DNA from: Pelmatolapia mariae
Lineage: Eukaryota > Chordata > Actinopteri > Cichliformes > Cichlidae
Length of the DNA stretch: 64,000 bases
Reading direction: 5' to 3'
Assembly: GCF_036321145.2 (NCBI RefSeq)
Contig: NC_086232.1
Location: 17,772,130 to 17,836,129 of the forward strand
Below, one piece after another: positions 12,805-27,200 of the stretch. The position numbers and the translations under genes are program-made. Under the pieces are notes generated by a model that was not told where the DNA came from, did no database searches, and worked only from the letters and a program-made list of their open reading frames with translations. The stretch's first letter is position 1, and the number at the start of each line of letters is the position of its first letter.

Positions 12805-14737
12805 ACATTAAAGGGGCTTTTCTGTGGGGAGTTCCAAGAGGATCTCCAGTCTCAAGGAAATCTCTTGAAGAGTAACTTAAGAAAGTCATCAAGTGGTCCT
12901 TTGTGGCAACAAAGTACAGCAACATAAAGAAAAAAGGGCACAATTATTGTTTTTAAGGTCAGACATTACAACACACACTAGAGCCTTTATCTCCACTACT
13001 GCCTCTCCTCAGCTTGAGAACCTGCAATTCTTTGTAATGATGGCTTACCTTGTTTTAAAATTAGCATTGTTGTTGGGGGCGTTACTGGGAGTTGTGAGTA
13101 GACATGAAACCAGAAAAGTAAAATGGCTGTTATTGAGTTATTTCTGGTGATTTTAATTTTGTGGCCTGATATGAAGAATTCTGTATACGTGTCTGCTTCC
13201 TGGGCTAGGTCTTTCCTGATGCAGCTGCAGTTAGTCACATCGACACATTAGAGGAGTGGTTCTTAAACAGTGAGTGACTCCCACAGGTGGAGTATAGGGG
13301 TGGGGTGGGGACGACGATGACAAAGGGTTTTATTAAGAATTTGCTTACACAAGTGAAAGTTACCTGGTTCGATGTATATGTATGTGTGTATATATGATAC
13401 GATCATTATAGTAATATGACTATGATGTCAATGCCACGACATCCCCGCATGATATCTATGAAACATATCTAATTCACAGCTTCAGGCCTTCCCTAGCTAT
13501 CTTATCTTCCGTTGTCAGACGTTCCTGCACATTTTCTCTTCCTCCTATACTCATGAAGAATGTAATATTTATAATATTTGAATTCTCTTTCTCGGCTTAT
13601 TGCATACCTCCATCATCTGTAACTTTGTCGTTAGCAGTGTGATACTATCCTCTGTTTTGTGCCTTTTAAAAATGCTCTCTTCTAAATGCTTGCTTTATCA
13701 GTTTGAGTTACTCTGAGGATTTACTGGAGCCTTAAGAGCAAAGTATGGGTTTATTCTGTGCTTGTAAACGGCCCGTTTGCTCAGTATCTGTGAGGCGCAA
13801 GGAGTATGTTAATAATTCAGTGCTGTGCCATGTAGCTCTGAGCTGGGTAATGAACATGGGGAGAAATCTCCCAGGCATTTTGCTTTGATGTGGGCTGTGT
13901 TTTGAACACTAGGTGACACAGTGCAGGGACAGAAGAAAGTGGCAGTCTGGGACAAAAGTCAAGAGTGGATATATTGGGGTCCAAAATTATACTGCAGCAG
14001 AGCGTATTGTCAACAGCCAAAGATATGAAAGTACAAATAGCATCTCTTTGTCTTTGTCCTCTGAGAAGGAATACTTTATTTCTTCTTTGAAGCGTTGATC
14101 AGGCATAACTCGAACAGTGAGCTGTTTTCACACCCCCTTGATGGCTACGTACTAAATGTCTATGTACTGGTTACGTGCTGGAGCTGAAACTAGAGGAGCA
14201 AGTTTTACGTAAACACAAATGAGCACTGTTCACACATGCACTATACCCCCTTGAACTTTTTGATGAAAGTGCATGTGAAAAGAAAAAAGTGTTAGAGGCA
14301 GCCAGATCAGACTTTGCCAGCACCCTGGAACAAAGTGCATGTGTATGCTTGTGCACAGGTGAGAATTTACAGCAGTATCTCTTCATGAGCTTTTTGAAAG
14401 TGAGAGTCGCTCAGATTTACATAATTGTAACAGTTATAACTTTACAGATTTGTTATAATCTTAAAATTTATCTACACATCAATAATATATATATATATTT
14501 TTTTCATTGACGTGGTGTGTGTACGTCACTTCAGGCACACAAGGCGCCACATAGTCACAGTTTATAAGTCCCTATTGAAGACCTGAACTTTCAATAAGTA
14601 ACTTTTACTAAATGTGGATCTATAATGCCTCACTACACATAGAAGTAGTTTTCATAATCAGAGTTACTAGCGAAACATAGAGCCTCCATGGTATGAAAAG
14701 TCTGCTACAATGCAGTATCTGCCAGGAAACTTTTTCA

Positions 14738-15560
14738 GTTCAGCTCATTTATATAGGACCAAATCACATCAACAGATGCCTCATGATTCTTTTATACTAA
14801 AAGGTAAAGACCCTACAATCAAACAATCAATCCCCTGTGAGCAAGGACTTTATGACAGTGGGAAGGAAAAGCTCCCTTTTTAAAAGGAAGAAATCTCCAG
14901 AAGAACCAGGCTCATGGAGGGGTAGGGGCAGATGAACAGGACAAAACCTAGACTAAGGGAGAGACAAGACACAAATATAATGAAATGCTGCAATGGTATA
15001 TCCTCCTGAGAACCAGCCTATTCATTTATGGCCTGTGCAATGGACATTTTTGGATGTTTTTGGTCTGTATATTTTGACTTATTTGAGCTACCCTAATAAG
15101 TCTTGTTGTGCTAAATAGAGGACATCCTTTCCATTGATATCTCATGCGTTTGGGTGGCCTCTTTTAGCTCCAAAGAGGAAGGAAATCAAAAAGTTCAATC
15201 GGAAGAATCTCTTTTCCTCAGTTCTCAGGAGGATGTAAATCTATGACGAATGAAAAGAGGTGAGTGGAATAGTAGTGCTTAGTGCGTCACATGAAATCCT
15301 GCATTCTGTGTCTGTAGCAGCATAATTAAGGGATAGTTCAGGGTCACCTAAATGAGCATTAACTATAGTCTATCAAAAAGGAAAGTTTTGAGTCTGATCT
15401 GGAAATTAAAGAGGGTATGTATGTAATAAATCCAAACTGGGAGCTGTTTCCTGAGGTGAAGGGCCTGAAGGCTCTGCCACCCATTCTACTTTTAGAAACC
15501 ACAAGTAAGCCTGAAGTATGGGAGTGAAGTGCTCTGTTAGGGTAATATGATATTATAAGA
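14738..15560 (-). mobile_element. Decayed LINE-like fragment, second copy
   Basis: Matches the fragment at 4310-4983 in order: a TTTATATAGGACCAAATCACA start, GACAGTGGGAAGGAAAAGCTCCC, AGGCTCATGGAGGGGT, AGCAGCATAATTAAGGGATAGTTCAGGGTCACC, and the AAAAAGGAAAGTTTT block. It is more diverged than the first copy. A short terminal-repeat element interrupts it at 15000-15234. Confidence 0.6.
15000..15234. mobile_element. MITE with 14-bp perfect TIRs, nested in LINE fragment
   Basis: Begins ATCCTCCTGAGAAC (15000-15013) and ends GTTCTCAGGAGGAT (15221-15234), an exact inverted repeat. The 235-bp span corresponds to the segment that the related copy at 4310-4983 lacks. The target duplication is unclear, so the superfamily is not assigned. 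Confidence 0.6.
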
Positions 15561-18473
15561 ACTTTAGGATATATTAACCCTGGCAACACTGGGGAAATGG
15601 GGAAAGATGGTAATTAGTAGACATACGTGGATGGCTGTCATTTGACCAGATAAAATGGTTTTAGTGTTGTGTATAGTTATTTATTTATTTTTTAAATATT
15701 TGTTTTTCTTTTGAAAAATATGGGAAAAATATTCATGGCAGCATGTTAATAATAAACATTAGCTTACTTGGCTGTTGAACCTTTTTGTTTCTATTGTGTC
15801 TAAACCTCCCACTATGCTTGAGCCTGTTATGGGAGTTGACTAAGGTTAGGCAGGCTGCTGGGGCTGTAATATACAGCCTAAACCCTGTAATGGATTATAC
15901 AGCACTTGTATTGTCGAATTTCACTCATACTACACATTGATTTGAGTACTGCGGCTTGTTCTGCCAATATTGTGTGTCTGCTGTCTGACTGACAGAATGC
16001 CGTCACTTTGACAGATTGATAAAGCCACCGATGTTCCTGTGTCTTCATACGTTTAAAGGGGACAAAAGTGATTTGAGCCGTCTAGCCTTCCTTTTGTAAT
16101 TTCCCATCACAAAATGCCTTCAGGCTGTGGGTCATTTTGTTCAGTCCTTTTCCATCTCACCTTAACACAATTGCATCTCTTCACTGCCTCCCATAACCCA
16201 TTTCCTCTCAAATGCCCACCGGTCCTTCTCTGAGACTGCAGCAGAGGTGCAGCACAAAACCTGTTTGAAAGGAGGCCTCTCTCCTGTTGGCATGGAAACG
16301 TCTGCCTTTGTGAATGGAGGCTTCCCTTACATGCCTGGTCAGAGGTCTCCCGATGTCTCATGGTCCAAGAGGACCTGGTCAGACCTCTGTGCTACATCAC
16401 TAAGCCTGTGTTGAAGTCGTGAAGTCAGGCACTTCTGCTCACGTAGTTTGTAGTTGTGTCTGTTCCTTGTTCACATTGTGTTACTGCAAGTCTCGACTTG
16501 ACTTACATGAACTAGAGTGCTCTCAATCATGTCCTGCTGTAGTAACTGAAAGCTAAAATTTAGAGAACTTTACAATAAAATTTGGGAGGGAGTAGTTTGT
16601 GCAAACTCCTGCAGGATTTGTTTGAACTAGTTTCACAGCACTTCACTTTGGAACGGGTTCAAAAATCTGGCTAAACTTCTATGATTAGTGCCTGTCTGCT
16701 AATATTTATAAAATGTAGCGTGAAAAGAATATTTTATCTTCCTGCTCACAGACTGAAGCTCATTGGTTAGAGCTATTGGTTAATTAATTGAGCATCTATA
16801 CCTCAGCAAAATGAGCATTTTACACATTACTGAAATAGGATAATATCCTGAGCATCACAGCTGGGTTTTTTGTTTTGTTTTTAAATACATAATACAGTAT
16901 TGTAAAGATTAATTGGTCATACCGAGTAATTTGTTTGTGGAACAGTCATACAGTTTGGCAGGCTTCCCTGTAGGTTAATGACCTATTAGTTAAAAGGTAG
17001 ATATACTGACCTTTTTATTACAATTGTTTTGACGTTCTAGATAAAAATGAAATGTTTCAGACATTGAGCATCCTCATATTGCCGTAGGCCTACAACTGTT
17101 GAATAGCTACTGTTTCATAATAAGCTGGCATTTCATCAGCCCAAAAAGAGGTCAGAATGAATAAACTCAACAAAGGAATGCAGGTTGTGTCTAAATTAGT
17201 CCATGATTAGATGTCATGAAAGAAAATCAACAGGTCTCTATTCCCTGTGGACCACAACAGAGAAGCCTTGACCTAATTATTCATTTTCTTTTTCCTAACA
17301 AAAGAGCCGAGTTTATTGCAGCATCCTGCGCTCGTCTTTTGCTGCTGTCTTCACTTGGCACAGACCTCACATCTTGATGCAGTTTCTCACATTGCCCGAG
17401 AACAGTAAATCTTAGTTTCACCATAAATGTGGTGTTTATTGTTGGCGTTTCCTTATGATGTGGGTTCTACATGACACCAACACAACATAACAATCTGCGG
17501 TTTTAAGTTATTTTGTGTGTGAATTTCAATACATTTATATTAAATCAAAGTCTTTTCTTTTTCCATGGCAGTGTGTGACACAGAAATTGCCTTAAAACTC
17601 TGCAGTGAAATTCAGAGTTATGCAGATTACAGTTCTCTGGCCCACATTCTCCTCCTCATGGATGAATTATTTACTGTTTATCAAAAAGTAGGTGTGGAGT
17701 GTGTAGCTGCTTAAGCTCTGGTCACACTTACTGTAGCTCTGTAATAATTTTACAGTGTGGTTTTTTTTTTTCTTTTTTTTTCTGCACACATATTTTAAGA
17801 ATACATATTGTAACATTGCCCAAGGTTCACATCTCATGATAGTCATGAGTGGCATTGTCGTTGCAGCTGTTAGTGTTCAAGCTCTGGTATGTGTTTGCGT
17901 TGAATATGAAGTAAGGCTGTTTTTCTGTTCTACTAGATATTTAATTTACTTTCAGTATTTGGTACGAGTGGCTACATTTATTTTACTTTGATGCAAGTTT
18001 GAGGCACTCTAGGAATGTGCTGCATTGTCATGGTAGGATATCCTCCCTCAGACTTGACCTGGGTTGCTTTCCACCAGGGACGCAGGCAGCTGGCAGCTCA
18101 GTTAAAGTGCCTTTAAGTCTATTAGAGAGGATAATCCTTGAGGGAGAGTTTCGGTGAACAGAGGGAACAGGCAGAACAGTCAGTCGATTCACTTTCCTTG
18201 CCATCCAGCTCGTCCCATGTACTTCCCCTCTCCAACCTCGCAGCCAATCGTTCAACACATGGCCACCATATGCTTTCTTCATTACTCGCCAAAGGAAACA
18301 CGGCTGCCCCAAACAAGACCTTGAAAAAGGAGAGGAAAAATAATCATGTGAATTTCCTTTGCTCTGCTTCAGAAATAACAGTGTAAATAGTCTCTGAGGT
18401 GCATCTAGTACATCACAAGTTAAACTGTTTGTGCATCTGATGTTTTCTGTACCTCACTTTGTTGGTTTCTATA

Positions 18474-18495
18474 CCCCCCCCCCCCCCCCCCCCCC
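18474..18495. repeat. Poly-C tract (22 C)
   Basis: Uninterrupted C run followed by TTTCC. It resembles a splice acceptor pyrimidine tract but no convincing exon follows. Confidence 0.93.
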
Positions 18496-21191
18496 TTTCC
18501 AGACTCCTGCCTTCCACCTTCACTGTCCCTGGCGCAGTCGGTGGTTCAGCAACACTTCAAAGGAGGAAGGTCTGTGGCGCTGCAGATAACACATTGTACC
18601 CCCTGCCCCTCAAGCACAGGCAAGCTTTTCCAGAGCTACTACGCAATCCATTGACTGACAGATTTTCTCTTCTTTAGAAAACTGTTGTTCTTTACTTCTT
18701 TACTGACTTTTATGTTTTTTTTCCTCCTCTCCAGTATGAATGATTTAAATTTTTAACTGTTGTGCAGAGCATAAGGTTTCAATGTCCACTTCTGTTTGAA
18801 ATGCATTGTTGGCTTGAAACATATTCATGCAGTGATGAAACTTTAAAACTTTAAAAAACTTTAAAAGGAGAAGATATGTTGTTAATATAGAGAAGTTGTA
18901 GTCCTGTAAATGCACTAGACTACTGACGGTGTTTGGACAATTTGGCCAATGCTGATAGCACTTTATCTTTTTTTTTCCCCTCACTTTTGTTCTGGGGAGG
19001 GGAAAGGAGTTTTTTTTTTTTCTTTTTTCTTTTCTTTTTTTCTCAGTTCATCAGTGTCACCGAATAAACAAAAATGGAGTTAACAGGGACATAATGGCTA
19101 AACATCAGCCACTGCCATCAGTTTCATTATCTCAGCACCCCTGAGTTGGACCCACTGGGGTCACCAGTGAATGTGCATGAGACATGTTGGCATGTGTTCT
19201 TCTACCAGATGAGGGAGTACAATAAGAAAAACTAGGTGTCCATGGTGGTAGCAGTTGTCTGTTTCCAAGGGACTGTAATCCTGGCCGTATTTGCCGATAG
19301 GTAAATGGCAGGTGAATATCTGGTCATATGTGCACTTATGTAATGGGGTTCGTAAGTGTAACATGGTTTTGAATACTTTGAGAGATTGTTTTGCTGTTGA
19401 CAACTGTATTTAAATAATGAATCTTGTTCATCCTTGGCCCACAGTCAAGTTTTTTTTCCTGAGAAAGAAACTGACAAATCCAACCAAATCTTTTTATACT
19501 GAAACATCATCACTGCATTATAAGCCACCCTACGAAACAATTTTAGCATTCCTTTATGGCTTTGAGTAGTTTTATCAGTATCAATTCATCTCCAGGTCAT
19601 TTTCTTATCCATTTATTGCAAATACAGGAAAACAGTAAATATGTTTTGTCTTTGTTTGAAAGTTATTCGTTAATAACGAAACAGCCTCACAAAATTATCA
19701 CAGCTGTATTTCTCATTTCTGATGATTAATTGACCTATCAATTAACTACTTGTTGCAACAGTTCAACGCATGATTCAGTGGTTGACATTTGTTTTTCTTT
19801 CCTTTTTCTCAGATTTTTTTTTTCTCCCCCTGTTTTTTATTTTTTACATTTTTTGTCTCTTTTGGGCTGAGCTGTGTAAATGCTATATAATAGTTTTAAA
19901 ATTAGGTACAGGGTTTAAAGTAAAGGTAAACTTTAGTGGGGATTGGAAGTTCGTCTACCTGAAAATACTGGTTTGCATAATCATCCTGAGCATCTCTGGT
20001 GTTGAATTTATTTATATAGTAGGAGGAGTTTATATTTATGTAAATATTCTTTCTTTGTGTTCTATTTATGTAAATACTTTGGGCTCCACCAGCAGCATCA
20101 CAGACACATGCACTTGGGCTTCCAGCTAATCACCTGTTACAGGTAGAGTACAAAAGCCAGCTAGTTGCTTTCAGTACTTGTGGGTGTACCGCTTAACGTC
20201 AATTAATTAGATTGTAGCTGTTTAAATTAAACTCCCATCTCATCTCTCCTTAAAGCGATTGCTAGTCAAGCTCACAGTTAAAATAGGTGAGGAGTGAGGG
20301 ATGGTGTTTTAGACACTTCACTTCATTCAACTACTGTGGCATCCCCTTCTACATATTTATAGCGCCACACATATAAGAATATGGTTGACCACTCAGTGTT
20401 AGTGTATGCTAATACTTAGTCATGGCATCTGTTGGCCTATCAATGTTTCCATGGTAGCAGCACAGTGCTGTTCAGGTTTCTCATGATTTCCTCTGGGATG
20501 AAACACCTCTCACTCCAAGAACATCTCTGTCAGCTTGTTGATTGCTCTGACACACACGGCCTTTGCAGATACAAGACTGTTATACAAGCGTGCATTTATG
20601 TAATCAGGAGCCAGATGAAATCCTACCAAATATATGAAAAGCATGTAACATTATGGCACTGGTGGGGAGAAAGATGGAGAGAGAAGAATACATTTAAATT
20701 CTAGTCTAACCTCTAATGAGATCTCTGCTAAACTACTGGAAAATAAAGGTTGTATCTGCATTCACAGCAAAAGGGGCAGGTGGTGCAGGGAAATAGCAGC
20801 AGCTGCTGCTGCTGTTGTGACATTTTCTCTGGCATATGCTTTTTGGTTCCATGAAAATTGATGATTCATCCTTTAAATTATACGACGATAACCACAGGAA
20901 TAACTTCTTGATAACCTGCCATTTCTCTCACTGACATTTACATGCTTGCTATTTGTAAGTTTAAATGATTGCTCATTATTTTTAGCTATTGAAAGCTCAT
21001 TTACAGTTAAGTGTTTACAATACAGCTGTAGCTGAACTACCATTTTAGGTCAATGTAACACTGTGCTGTGGAATGAAATTGACCAAAATTCACTTTAAAA
21101 AAAAAAAAAAAAAAAGTGGTCTTTTCAAGTTTTACCTAGGATCATTTCTTTTCTGTCTAGTTTGTTGGTGGATGACTTTTATCTACAGGGT

Positions 21192-23935
21192 CAGAGGTGG
21201 GTCGAGTATCCAAAAATTGTACTCAAGAGTAGCATTACTTAAAAATATTATTACTCAAGTAAAAGTGAAAAGTAGTCGTTCAAAAAGTTACTCAAGTAGG
21301 AGTAAAAAAGTAGTTGGTGAAAAGTCTACTCAAGTAGCGAGTAACTATTTGTAATGTCTGATTTATTTTTTTTTTAAATAAATGCTACCAGACAAACAAA
21401 AATAAATAAATATACAAATTGTAGTATTTTCAACAAGGCAAGGCAAGTTTATTTATATAGCACAATTCAACAACAAGGTGATTCAAAGTGCTTTACAGAG
21501 ACATTAAAAAAAATCAAAACAAATAAAAAGCATGATTTAAAATGAAAAAAGAAAGGAACAGTAGATAAAATCAGTAGTTCTGGGAGTTTGTTCCAGATAT
21601 ATGGAGCATAAAAGCTGAATGCAGCTTCTCCATGTCTGGTTCTGACTCTGGGAACTAATAAAAAACCGAATCCAGATGACCTGAGGGATCTGGAAGGTTC
21701 ATACTGGGTCAAGAGGTCACTGATATATTTTGGTCCTAAACCATTCAGAGCTTTATAGACCAAAAAGAACATATGTAAAAACATCAAAAATTAAGGCACA
21801 ACAATTCTAATTTCCAGATTAAGTTTTTCACAACAAAGCTTTTTTTAACCAATACATACAGTAAATAATATAAATATATGAACAGTGCAAACCATTTCCA
21901 GTGACAAGATATACTGTATACTTTATATTCACTTTTACTCCAAATGGCACATCAGCCTCAAAGAAAACATTAGAACGACACAACTTCAACATATGTATAT
22001 ACAAGGCAGCTCACTTTTACCATAAATTGCATGGGTGTGCATCTTTTTCTGCATATTTAGCAAAAACGTGCCATTTCTTCACTCAGTAAAATGATGGTTA
22101 AGCTTCAGCAGCAGTTCGCTCTAAAGGTTCTTGCTGTGAAGCTGTAACTGCTTAGCAGTGAACAAGGAGTCCTGCCTGACTAAAGAGTCCTTCACAAGCT
22201 CTAGATGCAGGAAGAACTGTATTGATTTTGATTGACAGCTTCTTGATGTGAGGAAAGCTATGCAATAGATCCACACCTCTAGCAATTGGACATGAAAGGT
22301 AGCTCTCCAGCTCCACTGCTTCTGGCTTTCCTGACCCCATGGATCTAAAGAAGTCATCTTGATCAGATAGCTGGCCTCATCCAGCTCTGTGTCTAGTTGA
22401 TGTCTGATGAAGTTCAGACCTGTGGAAAGATGTATGGTTTTCAAAAGAATTAGGTCTGGGCATCATAGTACTGTATAGACTGCCAAGCTGCAGATGTTTG
22501 GCATGAAAATTTGATCACACCGGAGATGTTTTCACTAACTCTTGTTGAAAAACAAAATTTTATCATTCATATCCCATACAAACAGTTTGCAATGAATTCC
22601 AGATTAAGTTTAAAATAAGAACATACGTTCTTATTTCTATTGAACATACGTTCTATTGCAGTGCTAGCCAATAGAGCCTCCTCGCACTGTTTGGCTGTTA
22701 CTCCGGGGAAAGACGAGAAAGACGGTGATGAAAGCCGTGACTGGAGCTGCAATGTAGCCACTAATCCCTGCATGGCTGTCCTGAGAACGCAAACACCTCA
22801 GTCTGCATGGCTGCCAAAAGATGAAACCCTGTCCCTTCCAACCACAGGGCAGGGAGACGGATGAAGCTAGCCTCCTAACGCAGGCTGTTTAAACTAAACG
22901 AGCTGCTGTTTCGCATAATAAACCCTGTTAACCGCAGTATTGCCTTCCAATTTAACAGTTAAAGCAGTAGAGATGAGCTGTCTTTACATGTGCATGGAAC
23001 TCTAGCTTCATTAACCAGGCTAGCTGTTAGCTTATAGCTCACACTAGCTAACCAGCGAGAGGCTAAAAGGACAGCCGAAGCTGCCGACACAGCACCCACA
23101 AACTTATCTCACCACAATGTAGCGCCGAAAATATGATGTGATTCTAGTTTAATCAAACTGGGGGCAGGAGGAAAACCGCTCCAATCCCCGAGGCCCAGTG
23201 TCCTAAAACTATTAAACATGTCTTCACCGCAACACACCAGAATAAAATCATTAGGTCATTAGCAAGACTCTATAGTACTTGACTGCATGCTGAGGTGGCA
23301 ATTTAGCCATTTAATTCATGTTGGACTATGGACATATCAAAAAGTTGACCCTCAAGGAATTGAGCTTAACACAGCTACTGTAACATAGACTGACATCCAC
23401 CTAACCACAGCTAAAAAGAAATTCAGAGTAAACTTACCGCACCATGTTTTCCTCAGGTTAGAGTTGAGTTTTTTCACGCTGGAATGTCAGTTTGGTGTCC
23501 TCATACTGAAGACACCACATTATATAGCTGTTCTTTTGTACTGCTTTTAAGCGAAACATGCTTTGTATATGAGGCCAGGGGTGTTCATCCTCTTCAATTC
23601 TAGCGGAGATAGTTGCCTTTGCCCTGTTTTCCTGTTTCTTCTTTCCATGTGTCCACTAGTTTGAAAGGCTTGGGCCGCTCTGCCCGCCATGGTTCATAAC
23701 TGGTCATGTGACTGCATGGCTACATCTGATTGGTGAAAGAGTTACAGGAAACTCCACTGGCGGCATGATCTATCATTAGTAGCATTATCTAATGTGTGAA
23801 ATTAATTATTTTAAAAAAAAAAAGTAACGATTCGAATATTGCGGAGTAAAAGTACCGTTTGTTCTTCACAAATGTACTCGAGTACAAGTAAAAAGTATGG
23901 TGCAATAAAGGTACATTAAAAGTACTTTTTTGAAA
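21192..23935. mobile_element. Unclassified 2.7-kb DNA transposon-like element
   Basis: The left end is built of repeated TACTCAAGTAAAAGT and GTTACTCAAGTAGGAGT words. The right end has AAAGTAACGATTCGAATATTGCGGAGTAAAAGTAC and GTACTCGAGTACAAGTAAAAAGTA words in inverted relation, a pair of ends seen together in many fish genomes. The far right terminus appears truncated. The interior carries no clear transposase. An L2 fragment is inserted near the left end. Superfamily not assigned. Confidence 0.55.
21434..21790 (-). mobile_element. L2-clade LINE 3' end with reverse-transcriptase C-terminus
   Basis: The minus-strand frame at 21467-21787 contains VYKALNGLGPKYISDLLTQY, RTRHGEAAFSFYAPYIWNKLP and PFFFHFKS, the characteristic C-terminal tail of fish L2/Maui-type reverse transcriptases. 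The 3' untranslated part lies to the left, ending in AAGTTTATTTATATAGCAC. It is strongly 5'-truncated and sits inside the 21192-23935 element. Confidence 0.8.
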
Positions 23936-23959
23936 AAAGAAAAAAAAAACATAAGTAAA

Positions 23960-24290
23960 TTCACGGCTTATGGGGTATTGGCACCACCCCTCCTAGCAGG
24001 CTGGCAGGCAGCGTGGACAAGTTTTTGAATACGATAACTCAGTAAAGAGGTGACGTAGGATTTTTAAATTGATAACAAGGGTACATCTACTAAAAATCTT
24101 AGATGTGTTCAAATTTCAGCGACCTGTATCTTGAGGTCAGAAGTCAAGTTTTTGCAAAATGAACAAATGCGATGACTGAAGAAGAAAGTCACCTAGGATT
24201 CTCAAATTTATACCATATGTGTGTCTACTAGGAGGCTGAGTGGTAGCACTGGCGACAGCCAATATTTTTTAAATGTTGAACTGAAGGATA
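23960..24290. repeat. Dispersed repeat, copy 1
   Basis: Shares ordered motifs with 30340-30600: ATAACTCA..., ATCTACTAAAA(A)TCT, GAGGTCAG, TTGCAAAATG/TTGTAAATGC, a second 'TCAAATTTATACCATA' block, and GAGGCTGAGTGGTAGCACTGGC. It lies directly after the 21192-23935 element. Class unknown. Confidence 0.55.
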
Positions 24291-27200
24291 AAAATGGTGT
24301 TTCCTCCTATAATGGTAATCTAGCAAATCTAGTTAGGGAATTGTGTCCTATTCTTGTTTGATTATGCCCTTGATACAAGAATGAGCTCAATGGAAAGGTT
24401 GTAGCATTGCATATGTTCTCTCTCTCTTGGTTTATGGTTGTGTCCATGAGTATTTGTGGTGAAGAACTAAGCAAGAGTAGCCCACAGACCAGTTGTACCA
24501 CATACTCTGGGCACTGCATGTTTCTGAGCTATTAGTGAAACTTGGAGAAAAGTGAAGTGCAAACAGGAAACTGAGACTCTTCACCTTCAAAGTAGTTGGT
24601 GTTTGCAGACAAATCGGCATCTTCCATGTAAACTGTCAACCAAAGCAAATGCAAGGTGGTTTGTGGTGCAGCACCCTTTTTGTGATTTCATCCATTGACT
24701 GAAAGAAACAACCAGCAACTGCTCACCAACCAGTTGCAGAAGATGGTCCCCACTGGTTGCCATATGATTGCTGATCAGTCTCTAGGTCTGTGTGACTGGA
24801 ACCAGCATTCCTGAGTGAATCAGCAACTTCTCTGCTGCCTGCCAAATTTAGATGCACAGCTCCTGGTTGGTTTTGTCCAGTGTGCTCTGTGCCATCTTAA
24901 AAGTGGCATTCGTACACTGACTTTAATTGTTCAAATTACAAATGAAGCTATTGCACTCCTCCTAATGGATGTTTTTATTTGATTTTATACTTGAGTAAAC
25001 ATTTCTTCTTGACAGCATGGAGTGCTTTTAGTGCTTTAACTGTTACAGAAAGATCTATGGCCACTTTCTGGCCAATTTCTCTGCAGCACTGGCAAGATAC
25101 TAAACTGTAATTCCAAAATCGAGGTTCATACAGACTCATCTGTCTTTGTTATAGCATTAATCAGCTCTGAATCAACTGTCAGGTCAGACATACGTGATCT
25201 TACCCACTCATTAGTTCTGCTTTTTCCAGCATCTGCTCTGCATGGGTTTTCTTTGTGTGGGGAAAACTACAGACAATTAGAGTCATAAGCCAAGTCATGA
25301 TTGGGATGTTCAGGTCTCAGCTACTTGGTGTAGAGTTGAAGGAAAAAACTATTGCTGTTGGAGGTGGGGTCGGATAGGAAATGAGGCTGCATTCCAGCCA
25401 TGATTTATGAAGTGTCTTTATTCTCTTTGTACTAGTGGCTACTTTGCAGCTGCTCCAGATGCTGTCACTGACTTCAGTAGAGCTGTATCCATCTCAGCTT
25501 ACATGTTCAAAGCCAGTCATATGTTGCCACATAACCAAAGCCAATGTGGTTTGAGGAAGTAAATGTGGCAAAGTTAAAGATCCTCCCGTAGGTTTGATTT
25601 TTTTCCTTTTTATTTTAACCTCCTTCCTTTTTGCACTAAGACATCATCTGTGGTTTTCATTCACCAAATAAATATCCCAAATGAAGCTCTGGTGTAGACC
25701 ACAAAGCTTGGAACTGAAACTAAATGCAGAACAACTACACAATGAGTCACGTCTTAAGCCTGGACCAGTATGACTAGATTGGACCCGTTTTATTAATAAT
25801 CTCTGTGCGTCTGTAGCACGCTGCTGTGTGAGAACATGTTAATCACACTAGGCTCAAAGTTCACAACAGGAATTAAAGACTTTCCTTCAACACCTGTCAG
25901 TGCACTGAAGACTTTGTACAGTATCAGTAAATTAAATCGATTGCAGTGGAAGGAGTTGCATTAAGTTTGCAGTATGAAGTTGCATTTGCCTGTAGTTACA
26001 TGCAGGTAATGGTGGTTGATTTCTGTAAGTTATATTAAGATTTTAAAGATTGTTCATTAAATTTCCTTGCTTGGTCTCAAAAGTGTTTCATAATGAAGTC
26101 AAGAGTTTAGACTGTCATAAGTGCCCATCCTTACTGAAGCACTGTTTGCAAACTAAGCCTTCTTTTTCCCCCACTTTGGCTGTTTTTAATTTACTTTTTT
26201 TTTTTTTTTTTTTGGATTTTTGTTTGTGTTCCCAAAATCTGATGTTGCATAAATTTACGAAGATTATCCAAAAGTAGGAAGGCTGTTCTGAAGAGTCCTC
26301 TAATGCAGTTATCTACATTTGTGTAAGAACTCGGAGCTGCTGTGGTTGTAACCTTTCCTAATTTGTAACATAACATTGTAATATGAAGGAGTTGTGGCGT
26401 TCATAAACCTGTAAGAGAGACTAATGATGTGACGTTTCCTTTAAATTTATATCATACAAATTGAAGTACTTGGAACATGATTTCTTATATTTTCAGTGTG
26501 GACATTTTCCTTTTATTTATTTATTTTTTAAAGTATTTCAGAGGTTTTGGTAAATTTAAGACTGTTGCATAACTCGTGCGTCTGTCTCAAACTTTGACCA
26601 GAGTTAGTCAGAGTGAATGAAGGCCAGGAAACACAGCAGTTGCATTCCTACATGTGAGCTCATTTTCTTTGGCATCTAGATGCGTATGACAGCCCTGAAG
26701 TTGCAGGCACCCATGACCTCTGTGTTCAATTGACTCTGAGAAACTTTCAGAATGTTTCCTAGAAAGCTCTGGACTGACTCCCTTTTAAATGGAGTCAAAG
26801 GTTAACTTAATTTGTTTCTGAATACAAGAGTTTGCTAACATGCAACCTGTATCGTGGGCTACACAGAAGTAGCAGACCTTTGTGCAAATTGTTAGTCTAC
26901 TATTGACAAGAGTGAGGGTGAGTAACTGTTGTCTAATCACCTTACATTATTTAATGGGTATTTGTTTTGAAGTTCAGATGATGACTGCGCCTTTGAGGGA
27001 GCATTCAAACTTTGTTGGCTCACAAATAAAATTACAAGTGTGGTTTTCTCAACTGTACCCTAAACGATATTTGATTATTTGTTTGTGTGCATGTATGGGT
27101 GATGCCTTTGAACACAGACCTAGAGACCGTCTAGGGAAGTCCATTTCCCAGCTGGTTGCTGGGAAATTTCCACTGTTGCCCACAGTTTGCATTGAAGCGA

